Shown: positions 10,789 through 22,673, counted from the stretch's first letter. The stretch: DNA of 64,000 nt from JBBQZO01 sp038207625 (GCA_038207625.1 JBBQZO010000028.1:19933-83932); one strand, 5' to 3'. The notes: generated by a model not told the origin, from the sequence alone. Numbers and translations: made by a program.

Positions 10789-11439
10789 ATGAGATTCGCT
10801 GTTTGCTGTGCTGCATCGCTCAGCCTGTTGTTCGCCGCGACGGCGACGGCGGGGGTGTTAACCGTCCAGGTGCGCGACAGCACGGGCAAGGCGCTGGCCG
10901 ACGCCGTCGTGTACGCCGAGCCCGATGGCGCGACCAGTGCGCCCAAGCCGATGCACCCAGCCGAGATCGAACAGAAGGGGCTCAAATTCGCACCGCTGGT
11001 GACGGTGATCCAGACTGGCAGCCGCATCTCGTTTCCCAATAACGACAAGGTTCGCCACCACATCTATTCGTTTTCGCCCGCCAAACGCTTCGACCAGAAG
11101 CTCTATTCCGGCGTGGCGGCCAGCCCTCAGGTGTTCGACAAGGCCGGCACGGTGGTACTCGGGTGCAATATCCACGACAAGATGGTCGCGTATGTCAAGG
11201 TCGTCGATACGCCGTATTTCGCCAGAACCGACGGCGCCGGCGTGGCGCGCATCGAATTGCCGGGCGCCGCCAGCTATAGCGTCAAAGCGTGGCACTACAA
11301 TATGCCGACCGGCGCCTCGGCCGAACAGGCGTTCAGCGCCAAGGCCGGCGAACTGGCCGGTGCGCTGACGTTCACGCTGGCGCAAAAGCCGCCCACGCAG
11401 GACAGCGATGCGCTCGACGGCACAGGATACCGTCCATGA
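10789..11439 (+). CDS. Periplasmic cupredoxin-like protein
   Basis: A 216-residue exported protein with a signal peptide ending ATATA (about residue 21). It has the spacing of a type-1 copper site: His in VRHHIYSF (His90/91), then Cys126, His129 and Met132 in GCNIHDKM. Such proteins are often labelled methylamine utilization protein, but no methylamine genes are nearby. Between the N-terminal strand and the copper motif is a carboxypeptidase-regulatory-like beta segment. The ATG at 10789 starts the signal peptide; an in-frame start at 10756 is less likely. Its stop overlaps the ATG of the next gene, suggesting that this copper protein and the membrane c-di-GMP enzyme work together, perhaps as sensor and output. 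Confidence 0.82.
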   Translation: MRFAVCCAASLSLLFAATATAGVLTVQVRDSTGKALADAVVYAEPDGATSAPKPMHPAEIEQKGLKFAPLVTVIQTGSRISFPNNDKVRHHIYSFSPAKRFDQKLYSGVAASPQVFDKAGTVVLGCNIHDKMVAYVKVVDTPYFARTDGAGVARIELPGAASYSVKAWHYNMPTGASAEQAFSAKAGELAGALTFTLAQKPPTQDSDALDGTGYRP

Positions 11440-13841
11440 GATGGCGTTTTCGCAGCCTGGAGAGCCGCATCGTCACGCTGTTCCTGGTGTTGATCATCGT
11501 CGTGCAGGTGCTTAGCCTGCTGGTGATCCAGAAGGGCATCGATCACAATGCGCGCACCTCGATCGGGCGCGAACTGGCCAATGGCGAGAAGGTGTTCGTG
11601 CGCCTGTTTCGCCAGAAGGAACAAACGCTGCGCGACCGCGCCACCAGCCTGCTGGCACGCGACACCGCGTTCGTCACCGCCGTTGGCACCGACGACCGCG
11701 CCACCATCGAATCGGCGCTCGACAACAGCGGGCGGCGCATCCGCGCCTCTCTGACGATGCTGGTCGGGGCCGACCGCCAGATCAAGGCCTCCACCAACAG
11801 CGCGCAGGCGGCCAGCATTGCCGCGATGGTGCAGGGCAAGCTTGACGAGGCCGAGCGCAGCGGCGGCGCGAACGGCATTGCGATGGTCGACCAGATGCCG
11901 TTTCAGATCGTCGTCGTGCCCGTCAAGGCACCGATCGTGATCGGCTGGGTGGTGATGGCGTTTCCGATCGATAAGCAACTGGCCAAGGACATGCAGGAAC
12001 TGACGTCGCTGCAGGTGGCGATTCTGACGCGCACGGCCGACGGCGCCTGGCGCGCGGTCGACGCGACGCTCACGCGCGAAGCCCAGGCTAGCGTGGCCAG
12101 CCAGCTCGGCGCGGTGCCGAACGGGCCGCTGGCGCCGTTCGATCTGCTCATCGATGGGGCCAGCTACAGTGCGCGCCTGCTGTCGATCGGGCACGACGGC
12201 GGCGCCTCCACCAGCGTCGTGCTGGCGCGCTCGATCGACGAGGTGGCCGCCGAATACCGCGACCTGGAGCGCTGGCTGATCGGCCTGTCGGTGGTGGGCA
12301 CCATCGTCGCGGCGATCGCCAGCATCCTGACGGCGAAACACATCGCTCAGCCGCTGCGCCAGCTGGCCGGCACCGCCCAAAGGCTGGAGCGCGGCGACTA
12401 CAGCGGCAGCGTCGAGTCGAACCGCGGCGATGAAATCGGCGCGCTGGCGCTGGCGTTCAACAGCATGCGCGACGGGATCGCCAAACGCGAGCAGGAGATC
12501 CGCCGGCTGGCGTACTGGGACTCGCTGACCAATCTGCCAAATCGGGCCCAGTTCGTGCTGCTGCTGGACGAGTCGATCAGCGCGGCCAGAAGCAGCGCGC
12601 AGTCGGTGTTCGTGCTGATGATGGACCTGGACCGCTTCAAGCACGTCAACGACGTGATGGGCCACAATTTCGGCGACGCGCTGCTGCGCCAGGTGGCCGA
12701 GCGGCTGCGCCTGGAAATCGTCGTCACCCACGCCTCGGCCCAGGTGGCGCGGCTGGGCGGCGACGAATTCGCCGTGCTGCTGCCGGGCGCCGACCTGGCG
12801 CAGGCCCACGCCATCGCGCGGCGCGTGCTGGCCGCGCTCGAGCGCCCGCTGTCGCTGGACGACCAGACGGTCGACATCGGCGCCGGTCTGGGCATTGCCG
12901 GCTTCCCGCTGCACGCGGCCGGTGGCGAAGCCTTGCTCAGCATGGCCGAGGTGGCGATGTACTGCGCCAAGCAGCGCAAGGACGGCGCCGTGGTGTACGA
13001 CGCGCGCATCGACAAGTCCAGCGAGACCAGCCTGGGCCTGCTCACCGAACTGCGCCATGCGATCGAGCGCGACGAATTCCGCCTGCACGTGCAACCGAAG
13101 CTACGCCTTGACACCGGCGAAGTGGTCGGGGTCGAGGCGCTGGTGCGCTGGCAGCATCCCTTGCGCGGCAACGTGTTCCCCGACGAATTCATCCCGTTCG
13201 CCGAGCAGACGGGCTTCATCCGCGTGCTCACGCGCTGGGTGCTCGACCAGTCCGCCGCACTGTGCCGCGAACTGGCCTTGCAGGGCGTGCACCTGAAGTT
13301 TTCCGTCAACCTGTCGACCCGCGATCTGCTCGACGGCGAGTTGCCAGCCAAGTTCGGCGAGACGTTGGCGCGCCACCAGCTGTCAGCCCAGTCGTTCTGC
13401 CTGGAGATCACCGAGAGCGCCATCATGGACGATCCGGTGCGCGCCCAGCACACCCTCGAGCGCCTGCATGCGATGGGCGTGGAGCTGTCGATCGACGACT
13501 TCGGCACCGGCTATTCGTCGCTGGCGTATCTGAAGCGCCTGCCGGTGGACGAGCTGAAGATCGACAAGTCCTTCGTGCTGAACATGGAAAACGACATCGG
13601 TGACACCAAGATCGTGCGCTCGACCATCGACCTGGGCCACAACATGGGCTTGCGCGTGGTCGCCGAAGGCATCGAAAGTGAAGCCGTGTGGCGCCTGCTG
13701 GCCGCACTGGGCTGCGATCAGGGGCAGGGCTACTTTATGAGCCGGCCGATGCCGGGCGACCAACTGCTCGCCTGGATCGCCAAATGGCGCGCCCCCCAGC
13801 CGCACGCTGCGCACGCGCCCAGCTTCACACTGACCAAATAA
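11436..13841 (+). CDS. Membrane-bound GGDEF-EAL protein with periplasmic sensor
   Basis: 801 residues: TM1 (about 10-32), a periplasmic sensor region (about 33-285), TM2 (near 290-310), HAMP (about 310-360), GGDEF (signature GGDEF near 441) and EAL (VEALVRW near 566; also ITESAIMDD and IDDFGTGYSS). All diguanylate-cyclase and phosphodiesterase signatures look intact, so it may be bifunctional. The start ATG at 11436 overlaps the cupredoxin stop as ATGA, so translation is coupled. A hairpin with a T run follows. The periplasmic domain could read the state of the copper protein encoded just before it; this is inference. Confidence 0.92.
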   Translation: MRWRFRSLESRIVTLFLVLIIVVQVLSLLVIQKGIDHNARTSIGRELANGEKVFVRLFRQKEQTLRDRATSLLARDTAFVTAVGTDDRATIESALDNSGRRIRASLTMLVGADRQIKASTNSAQAASIAAMVQGKLDEAERSGGANGIAMVDQMPFQIVVVPVKAPIVIGWVVMAFPIDKQLAKDMQELTSLQVAILTRTADGAWRAVDATLTREAQASVASQLGAVPNGPLAPFDLLIDGASYSARLLSIGHDGGASTSVVLARSIDEVAAEYRDLERWLIGLSVVGTIVAAIASILTAKHIAQPLRQLAGTAQRLERGDYSGSVESNRGDEIGALALAFNSMRDGIAKREQEIRRLAYWDSLTNLPNRAQFVLLLDESISAARSSAQSVFVLMMDLDRFKHVNDVMGHNFGDALLRQVAERLRLEIVVTHASAQVARLGGDEFAVLLPGADLAQAHAIARRVLAALERPLSLDDQTVDIGAGLGIAGFPLHAAGGEALLSMAEVAMYCAKQRKDGAVVYDARIDKSSETSLGLLTELRHAIERDEFRLHVQPKLRLDTGEVVGVEALVRWQHPLRGNVFPDEFIPFAEQTGFIRVLTRWVLDQSAALCRELALQGVHLKFSVNLSTRDLLDGELPAKFGETLARHQLSAQSFCLEITESAIMDDPVRAQHTLERLHAMGVELSIDDFGTGYSSLAYLKRLPVDELKIDKSFVLNMENDIGDTKIVRSTIDLGHNMGLRVVAEGIESEAVWRLLAALGCDQGQGYFMSRPMPGDQLLAWIAKWRAPQPHAAHAPSFTLTK

Positions 13842-13864
13842 AAGCCGGCCCGGGCGGCGCTTTT
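13840..13864 (+). terminator. Terminator hairpin after the GGDEF-EAL gene
   Basis: AAAAGC (13840-13845) pairs with GCTTTT (13859-13864) around a GC-rich loop, starting within the stop codon. Confidence 0.5.
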
Positions 13865-13963
13865 CCAGCCAATAAGTCGCGCAATCCACGCTATGATCGG
13901 CCTCGGCCTGCCAGCGATGAGCACTGGCGCGCCCACCTTTCTTGTTCCCTCTATGGATACTCT

Positions 13964-16126
<2,163 letters not shown>

Positions 16127-16139
16127 GCGTGCGCAATAG

Positions 16140-16177
16140 TGGCGCCGGCGAACTGCGGTTGGCCGGCGCCATTTTTT
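16140..16177 (+). terminator. Strong rho-independent terminator
   Basis: TGGCGCCGGC (16140-16149) and GCCGGCGCCA (16162-16171) form a perfect 10-bp stem followed by six T. Confidence 0.93.
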
Positions 16178-16307
16178 CGCCCGCGATAGAAAGTATTGGA
16201 AAGCGATACTTGGCTAGTCGTGACGCACAACGTAGCGCTTAACGCTATGCGTGTGGATGCAAATTTGGCAAAGTGGCTGCTCTGATCAACCACCGCCAAG
16301 GATTGCC

Positions 16308-17105
16308 ATGTCGTCTCTCTACTCGCGCCTGTGTGCGCCGCTTGCCACCGTTACGCTGATGGTCGCCGCGCTGCTGCTGCACGGCCTGATTGGTCAGCCG
16401 TCCGATTACCATCACTTTGCCGACCAGCGCAGCTGGTTCGGCATCGTCAATGGCGCCGACGTGTTGTCCAATCTGGGCTTCCTGGTGGTCGGAGTATATG
16501 GGCTCGCGCAGGTCTGGCGCGCGCGCAGTGCCGGCCTGGAAGTGCGGGCGCGCAGCTGGTATGGCTGGTTCTTCTTTTCGCTGGTGCTTACCGCAGCCGG
16601 ATCAAGCTACTACCACCTGGCGCCCGATAACGCGCGGCTGGTGTGGGATCGTCTGCCCATCGCGTTTGGCTGCGCGAGCGTGCTCGCGGCCGTGCTGCGC
16701 GACGCATGTCGGGTGTCGAACGCGATGCTGTGGACGCTGGTCGCGGCGGCCCTGGCCAGCGTGCTGTGGTGGCGCTACACCGACCTGTCCGGCGTAGGCG
16801 ACCTGCGCGCTTATCTGCTGATGCAGCTGCTGCCGCTGGTGCTGGCGCCGCTGATTCAGTGGCAAAGCCAGGCGCGCCGCGCTGAGCGGCTGGCGTTCGG
16901 CGTGGCGATCACGCTGTACCTGCTGGCCAAGGTGTGTGAGTGTGCCGATCACGCCATCCTCAACGCCGTCGGCGTCATCAGTGGCCACACCGTCAAGCAC
17001 TTGCTCGCCGCGCTGGCCGCGGCCATGCTGGCGCGCAGTTTCGCACGCCGCCTGCCGCCCGCTAGGCGCGATGGGTCAGTCTGGCCTGCGCCTTCTTCGG
17101 TGTGA
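16308..17105 (+). CDS. Alkaline ceramidase-like (CREST family) membrane protein
   Basis: A 265-residue polytopic protein with about seven hydrophobic segments and the scattered CREST signatures: Ser and His in SSYYHLAPDN (about 99-108), Asp in WDRLP, and a late HTVKHLLAA containing two histidines. These residues form the metal-hydrolase site in alkaline ceramidases and related receptors. In bacteria the substrate is unknown and need not be ceramide. The ATG at 16308 is preceded by CAAGGA. Its 3' end overlaps the chemoreceptor gene on the other strand by 44 bp (convergent). Confidence 0.75.
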   Translation: MSSLYSRLCAPLATVTLMVAALLLHGLIGQPSDYHHFADQRSWFGIVNGADVLSNLGFLVVGVYGLAQVWRARSAGLEVRARSWYGWFFFSLVLTAAGSSYYHLAPDNARLVWDRLPIAFGCASVLAAVLRDACRVSNAMLWTLVAAALASVLWWRYTDLSGVGDLRAYLLMQLLPLVLAPLIQWQSQARRAERLAFGVAITLYLLAKVCECADHAILNAVGVISGHTVKHLLAALAAAMLARSFARRLPPARRDGSVWPAPSSV

Positions 17106-18720
17106 GGGCGACGATTTTCCCGCTCGTTCCGGGTGCGGCACCGGCATGCGGGGCGGGCGCGGGACCAGAACGCGCGTCGAGCTTGAACACGCTGACAACG
17201 CGGGCCAGGTTGCGCGCCTGATCTTGCAGGGATTCGGAGGCGGCTGCGGCCTGTTCCACCAGCGCGGCGTTCTGTTGGGTCACCTGATCCATTTGCGCGA
17301 TCGCCATGTTGATCTGTTCGATGCCCGTTTCCTGCTCGGCGCTGGCGGCAGTAATCTCGCCCATGATGCCGGTCACCCGCCGCACGCTGGCGACGATCTG
17401 TTCCATCGTGGCGCCCGCCTGGCCGACCAGTTTGCTGCCGATGGCGATCTTGTCGACCGAGTCGCCGATCAGCAGTTTGATTTCCTTGGCGGCGCCGGCC
17501 GAACGCTGGGCCAGGTTGCGCACTTCCGAGGCGACGACGGCGAAACCGCGGCCCTGTTCGCCGGCTCGCGCCGCTTCCACGGCGGCGTTCAGCGCCAGAA
17601 TATTGGTCTGGAATGCGATGCCGTCGATGACGCCGATGATGTCGACGATTTTTCTGGACGATTCGTTGATCGCCGCCATCGTGTCGACCACCTGCGCGAC
17701 GACACTGCCGCCTTGCAGCGCCACCTCCGACGCCGATGCGGCCAGTTGATTGGCCTGGCGCGCATTCTCGGCGTTCTGTTTCACGGTACTGGTCAGTTCC
17801 TCCATCGACGACGCCGTCTCTTCCAGCGAACTGGCCTGCTGCTCGGTTCTGCTCGACAGGTCCTGATTGCCGGCGGTGATCTGGCTGGACGCGGTTGCGA
17901 TCGTGTCAGTGCCGCCGCGCACTTCGCCGACGATGCGCACCAGTGCCTCGTTCATGTCCTTCAGCGCAGTGAGCAGGTCGCCCGTTTCGTCGTGCGTGGT
18001 GGGGTGGACACGCACCGTCAGATCGCCGCCTGCGACCTGACGCGCGACATCGACGGCGACCTGCAAGGGGCGCACGATATTGCCGCTTAGGACAAACGCG
18101 ATCAGCATCGCGATGAGCGCCGCGACGATACCGCCGCCGACCAGAAACCAGCGCGTCAGCGATTGCAGCGCCGCCGCGTCCACACCGCGCTGGGTCAACA
18201 GCGACGCTTCTGCGCCGTTGATCTCGGCAACGAGCGCGCGCATCGCGTCCATGCCGCGCTTGCCATTGCCTTGTTGCATGAGTGCGACGACCGCGTCCAT
18301 TTTTCCGTCGGTCGCGTCGGCACGCAGCTTGACTACCGGGTCGATACCGGTGCTAAGCCAAGCCTGTTGTTCAAGGTCTAGCTTGCGCAAGCGCTCTTGT
18401 TGCGCTGGATTGTCGGCCGTCAGCGCACTTGCCTTGTCGAGATGCTTGCGTAGCGCTATTTTTCCGCTGTTGTACGGTTCGAGTGACGCCGGATTGCCGG
18501 TCAGGGCGAAGCCGCGCTGCCCCGTCTCGATGTTGACCAGGCTGGTCAGCGTGGCATCGACTTCGCTGATTACCTGGTAAGTGTGGACGTTGATGTCGTT
18601 CGCCTGGGCCAGCTTGGACAAGCTGACGTAGGCGATGCCCGACAAGATGGCCAGCAAGACGACGACGGCACCGAAGCCGATGTATAGCCGTGCGGCGATT
18701 TTCAGGTTGAGCGATTGCAT
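17062..18720 (-). CDS. Methyl-accepting chemotaxis protein
   Basis: 552 residues: TM1 (about 8-30), a CHASE3-type four-helix sensor (about 40-185), TM2 (about 190-212), HAMP, then the signalling domain with the hairpin tip IDGIAFQTNILALNAAVEAA and flanking methylation helices. The C-terminus ends KKAQARLTHRA without the NWETF-type pentapeptide, so adaptation enzymes would not tether there. The ATG at 18720 starts TM1; the upstream extension is unlikely to be coded. No other chemotaxis genes are adjacent. Ligand unknown. Confidence 0.92.
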   Translation of the reverse strand: MQSLNLKIAARLYIGFGAVVVLLAILSGIAYVSLSKLAQANDINVHTYQVISEVDATLTSLVNIETGQRGFALTGNPASLEPYNSGKIALRKHLDKASALTADNPAQQERLRKLDLEQQAWLSTGIDPVVKLRADATDGKMDAVVALMQQGNGKRGMDAMRALVAEINGAEASLLTQRGVDAAALQSLTRWFLVGGGIVAALIAMLIAFVLSGNIVRPLQVAVDVARQVAGGDLTVRVHPTTHDETGDLLTALKDMNEALVRIVGEVRGGTDTIATASSQITAGNQDLSSRTEQQASSLEETASSMEELTSTVKQNAENARQANQLAASASEVALQGGSVVAQVVDTMAAINESSRKIVDIIGVIDGIAFQTNILALNAAVEAARAGEQGRGFAVVASEVRNLAQRSAGAAKEIKLLIGDSVDKIAIGSKLVGQAGATMEQIVASVRRVTGIMGEITAASAEQETGIEQINMAIAQMDQVTQQNAALVEQAAAASESLQDQARNLARVVSVFKLDARSGPAPAPHAGAAPGTSGKIVALTPKKAQARLTHRA

Positions 18721-19318
18721 GACGGATCCGATCGTTGCGTGAGGATATGACGTGGTGACGTGGTCGGTGTCTTGGCCGCATCGGGTTTGGCCCGCAATAT
18801 TCATCGCGACCACGCTGTACCCGGGCCGGGGTAAGCATGTCCGTGCATGACGGGATGGATCGCGCCGACGCCGAACGGGAAAGCACATCCGCGCAGATAC
18901 CGAGCAAGTGCTCGGGAAGCATCGTGGTACGCCCGCGTGCCGGGGGGCCGACTCGTCGGCCCCGCGCGACCGTTATGCAATTGTGCAAACGTGATTCTGG
19001 CGGCGCTCGTGCGCGGCCATCGTCTTGTGGTGCCAGGGCTCGGGAAACGACGGTTCAGTTTGCGCGCACAGAAGGCGCTTCTCCGTACGCTAGCGCACAC
19101 AGGACGCCGGGTCCGGTGCGACGTGCACACGCGATGCTGCGTGCGTCGCTGCGTCGTCGCTGTAGCATGGGGCGACTTTGTCCCCGCGTAAGCATGCTGC
19201 GCTTCGCGCCGCCCGGCATGACAAGCGTGCGCACAAAATGGTCATTTTTGCTGTAATCTGAGGCGCTGACGCGTCGTCGAAACGTTGCCGTATCGAGCGC
19301 ATAGAAGGAGCCGCACAC
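18721..19318. other. Intergenic region between divergent MCP and cbpA
   Basis: About 600 bp with no convincing gene. Open frames on both strands here are Arg/Ala-rich and lack family signals. It must carry the promoters of both divergent genes; AGAAGGAG before 19319 is the cbpA ribosome-binding site. Confidence 0.5.
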
Positions 19319-20236
19319 GTGGATTACAAGGACTACTACCAGAGCCTGGGCATCGACAAGAAAGCCACAGCAGAGGAAATCAAGAAGGCCTACCGCAAGA
19401 AGGTGCGCAAATACCATCCGGACGTGAGCAAGGAAAAGGACGCCGACAAGATCACCAAGGAACTCAACGAGGCCTACAGCGTGTTGGGTGATCAGGAAAA
19501 GCGCGCCGCCTACGATGAGCTGGGACGCACCCGGCAAGCAGGCAAACCCTTTCAACCGCCGCCCGACTGGGGTTCGCGCGCCGGCTTCGGCGGTTTCGAC
19601 GGCGCCGATCCGTTCTCCGACCTGTTCGCCCATGTGGGCAGGCAGCGGCGCGGCGGTGCGCCATTTCAGACGCGCGGCGAAGATGTGCATGCCACCATCA
19701 ACGTCGACCTGAGCGACGCCTTCCATGGCGCCACGCGTACGGTGAGCCTGCGCATGCCGCAGCCGGATGCGCACGGGCGCATGGTCACGCAGGAGCGCAC
19801 GCTGAGCGTGAACATTCCACGCGGCATCACCGGCGGTCAGCAATTGCGCCTGGCCGGCCAGGGCCATCCGGGTAGCGGCGGCGGGCCGTCCGGCGATCTG
19901 TTTTTGGAAATCGTCTTCAATCCCGATGCCCGTTATCGCATCGAGGGGCGCGACCTGTACCTGACGGTACCGGTGACGCCTTGGGAGGCCGCCTTGGGCG
20001 CCGAGATCGACGTGCCGACGCCGGCCGGGCGGGTGCACGTGAATGTGCCGGCCGGCTCGCAAAGCGGACGCAAGCTGCGTCTGAAAGGGCGCGGCATACC
20101 GGCCCATCCGGCGGGCGAGCTGTACCTGCTGCTCGAACTGGTGCTGCCGCCGGCCGACACGGACCAGGCGCGCGCGCTGTATGCGCAGATGGCCAGCGAG
20201 CTCGCTTTCAATCCGCGCCAGAAATTGGGAGACTGA
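19319..20236 (+). CDS. cbpA: DnaJ-class co-chaperone CbpA
   Basis: 305 residues: an N-terminal J domain (2-70) with HPD at 33-35, a Gly/Phe-rich linker (about 80-105), then two beta-barrel substrate-binding domains of type II DnaJ, with no zinc-finger repeats. It stimulates DnaK ATPase and can bind curved DNA in E. coli. The start is GTG at 19319 behind a strong AGAAGGAG; the J domain begins at once. The modulator gene follows 3 bp after the stop. Confidence 0.94.
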   Translation: MDYKDYYQSLGIDKKATAEEIKKAYRKKVRKYHPDVSKEKDADKITKELNEAYSVLGDQEKRAAYDELGRTRQAGKPFQPPPDWGSRAGFGGFDGADPFSDLFAHVGRQRRGGAPFQTRGEDVHATINVDLSDAFHGATRTVSLRMPQPDAHGRMVTQERTLSVNIPRGITGGQQLRLAGQGHPGSGGGPSGDLFLEIVFNPDARYRIEGRDLYLTVPVTPWEAALGAEIDVPTPAGRVHVNVPAGSQSGRKLRLKGRGIPAHPAGELYLLLELVLPPADTDQARALYAQMASELAFNPRQKLGD

Positions 20237-20239
20237 ACG

Positions 20240-20551
20240 ATGAATGACAACGACATCCTGACTGGCGTGCTGCTCGAAGAAGATGCTTTGACGCTGGAGC
20301 AACTGGCGCGCGCCTGCGCCGTCGAGCCCCATTGGATCGTGCAGCATGTGCAGGCCGGCATCCTGGGATGCGACAGCAGCCTGCAAATCGATGCCTGGCG
20401 CTTCACCAGTGGCGACTTGGACCGCGCACGCCGGCTGGCCAAGCTTGAGCGCGACCTGGGCGCCAATGAGGACGTGGCCGCGCTGGTGGTCGACCTGAGC
20501 GACGAAGTGCGCCGACTCAAGGCGCGTCTGCGCGTGCTCGGCGAGGTCTAA
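20240..20551 (+). CDS. cbpM: Chaperone modulator CbpM
   Basis: 103 residues with the MerR-like layout of CbpM: an N-terminal recognition part (LTLEQLARACAVEPHWI), a short wing, and a C-terminal helix (LSDEVRRLKARLRVL). CbpM binds the J domain of CbpA and blocks its action on DnaK. The gene lies directly after cbpA, the standard arrangement. Confidence 0.9.
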   Translation: MNDNDILTGVLLEEDALTLEQLARACAVEPHWIVQHVQAGILGCDSSLQIDAWRFTSGDLDRARRLAKLERDLGANEDVAALVVDLSDEVRRLKARLRVLGEV

Positions 20552-20582
20552 TCGCTACGCTTGAGCCGCTACGCGCGAGCCC

Positions 20583-22673
20583 CTAAGCGCTGGTATCGAC
20601 CGCCGCCGGTCCGCCTGCGGGCCGCGTCGTTTGGGCCTCGCGCCTGCCGTGCTCCAGCGCCCGCATGGCGGCGCGCGCTTGCTCGTTACGCCACGCATCG
20701 TTCGCCTGATCGTGCGGCGCTAGCGCAACCGGCTCGACGCGGGTGGTGGCGCTAACGCGCAGTGCCGCATCCGGCGTGGCCGGCAACTTGTCATGCGCGG
20801 GCGGGCCGACACTGCCGTCACCGAAGCGATACGCGGCGATTGCGGCGGCAATCGAGGTGTCGCGCGCCACCTCGACGGCGCTGTGCACGTTGTTCTGCGG
20901 TGGCGTCGGCTGCATGTCGCTTGACGCCGCCACGCTCTGTGCGCCCGGCGCGAGCGGAGACTGTGCCGAGCCCGGCGCTTGCGCATCGGCCCCAATGGTC
21001 GGCAGGGCGCTGTCTGGAGCACGGGCCGCAAGCCCATTGACGTCACCTTGTGCCGCACCGTTGGCGTCACTTGGCGTTGACGCGGACGGCGTCGGCGCGC
21101 TCGTGCCGGGCAAAGCAGCTTGCGCCGCAACAGCACTCGCCTGGGAGCTTGGCGTCGGCACACTCGCCGTGGCCGCGCCGGCATTCGCGGCGGGCGCAGC
21201 CGATCCGCTGGACACAGTCGTCGTGCTCGCCGTAGCCGGCGCTGTCGATTGCGCCTGCGCCGCTGCGGATTGCGCCTGCGCCGCTGCGGCTAGTTGCGCT
21301 TGCACCGCCAAACCAGCGGCAAGGTCGGCGGCGAGCGGCGTGGCGGCGTCTGCAGCGCCGAAAGACTGCGGCGTGCCCGTGCCGGTGGTGGCACGATCAG
21401 ACGTCGCCGTCGCTGCGGGCGAGGGCACGGAATCCGCAGCGCCGGCGCGATCTGCGGTCGATGCGGCCGGCACGCCATTAATGCCTGCAGTTGCGGACGA
21501 GTCTGTCGTCGTGGCTGCCGGCACGCCCGCGAATGCGGCGCCGCCTGTTCGGAGTTGATCGGCGCTCAGACGTGCTGCGCCGCCATCGGGCTGAAACGTG
21601 GTAGCCGCCGCCGTCAGTGGCGGCGCTGCGTTGCTCGGTGCGCCCGCAGCCTGTGCCAGCGCGGCGGTGCCATCTGCTTGCGCAGGCGAGCCCGCAAGTG
21701 CGCGCGGCGCGTCGGACGACACGCCGGCAGTGCTGACGTCAGGGGGGACAAGCGCCACGGCGGCGCCCGGAGCAACCGTCCCAGGCACGCCGGCACCGGC
21801 TGGCAGGCCCGCTTGCACGATCGGAGGCGCCACGTCAGTGGCGCTGTGCGCCGACAAGGCTGGGCCGGGCAGCGGCGTCGTTGGCTGACTCACCTGATTC
21901 GACGCGATCGCATGGGCTGGCGCTGCGCTGCTGTTGATCGCCTCAACAAATGCCAGTTCGCTCAGCAGGTGGTTGGCGGCAACGCTGGCAGCCTGCGTGT
22001 CGGTGCTGGCGCCGTTGCCGTTGAGCGCTGCTGCCAGCGGGGCCGGCGCGCTTGCGGCGGCACCATTGCTTGCGGCCAGCCCCGCCGAAACGGGCAGAAA
22101 ATCGAAACTTGATGGCGCTGTGCTGTCGCTGGCAAGCAGATCCGCATTGCGCGCGGCCAGTTGCGCCGCCAGTGCGGCTACCGTCTGGATTGTTTGACTC
22201 AACACCAGTGATGCATTTGCCGGATTGGTATCAAACAGCGTCTGCAAGCTTGTGCTGTCAAGCGTGAATTGGGTGCTGGCGTCGGGAGACGCCGACTTGC
22301 CTTGCTTGATCCCCAGCTTGGCCAGACTGGCCAGTGTGGCGGCATCGAATCGCGTGTCGAGCGGATTGGGCACGATGGAGAGCGGATCTGGCGCCACGTC
22401 GGTGCCGGCGACAGGGATGCTGTTAAGAAAATCAACCAGCGTTTGGGCTGTCGTCAGTAATTTTCCCAGGGGGAGGGCGTTGGCGCCAGCCGATTGCGCC
22501 GGTGCGCTGATCGACAGCAGGCGGCCCAGCAGCGACAAATCGACCACGCTTGCCGTGCCGGCGAGTGCGGCCAAAGCAGACTGCGTCCCCTGAACGGTCG
22601 ACACGGTGACGTCGGCGCTGGTGACGGCAGGTACGGCGCTCGGTGCGAGCGGAGCGATAGGTGTGATATCCAT
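20583..22673 (-). CDS. Large Ala/Ser/Pro/Thr-rich low-complexity protein
   Basis: 696 residues, not recognised. The first 230 residues have some order (LDLSLLGRLLSI-like helices and a segment near 60-150); the rest is dominated by Ala, Pro, Ser, Thr and Gln, as expected for a disordered secreted or scaffold protein. The overall look recalls the N-terminal part of FliK-type hook-length proteins, but the C-terminal hook-control domain is not seen and no flagellar gene is nearby. No signal peptide or membrane span is visible. It contains a 21-bp tandem duplication coding AAQAQSA. The ATG at 22673 has GGGGGAC just upstream. It is tail-to-tail with cbpM. Confidence 0.65.
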   Translation of the reverse strand: MDITPIAPLAPSAVPAVTSADVTVSTVQGTQSALAALAGTASVVDLSLLGRLLSISAPAQSAGANALPLGKLLTTAQTLVDFLNSIPVAGTDVAPDPLSIVPNPLDTRFDAATLASLAKLGIKQGKSASPDASTQFTLDSTSLQTLFDTNPANASLVLSQTIQTVAALAAQLAARNADLLASDSTAPSSFDFLPVSAGLAASNGAAASAPAPLAAALNGNGASTDTQAASVAANHLLSELAFVEAINSSAAPAHAIASNQVSQPTTPLPGPALSAHSATDVAPPIVQAGLPAGAGVPGTVAPGAAVALVPPDVSTAGVSSDAPRALAGSPAQADGTAALAQAAGAPSNAAPPLTAAATTFQPDGGAARLSADQLRTGGAAFAGVPAATTTDSSATAGINGVPAASTADRAGAADSVPSPAATATSDRATTGTGTPQSFGAADAATPLAADLAAGLAVQAQLAAAAQAQSAAAQAQSTAPATASTTTVSSGSAAPAANAGAATASVPTPSSQASAVAAQAALPGTSAPTPSASTPSDANGAAQGDVNGLAARAPDSALPTIGADAQAPGSAQSPLAPGAQSVAASSDMQPTPPQNNVHSAVEVARDTSIAAAIAAYRFGDGSVGPPAHDKLPATPDAALRVSATTRVEPVALAPHDQANDAWRNEQARAAMRALEHGRREAQTTRPAGGPAAVDTSA
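21247..21288 (-). repeat. 21-bp tandem duplication in the low-complexity gene
   Basis: Two adjacent identical copies (21247-21267 and 21268-21288), each starting GATTGCGCCTG on the plus strand; in frame, each adding seven Ala/Gln/Ser residues. Confidence 0.9.

Noticed and set aside
11289..11435. Longer N-terminus for the GGDEF-EAL protein
   Set aside because: It would overlap the cupredoxin gene by 150 bp; the ATGA overlap at 11436 is the natural start.
18837..19256. Plus-strand ORF between the MCP and cbpA
   Set aside because: Arg/Ala-rich, no ribosome-binding site or family signal, inside a divergent promoter region.
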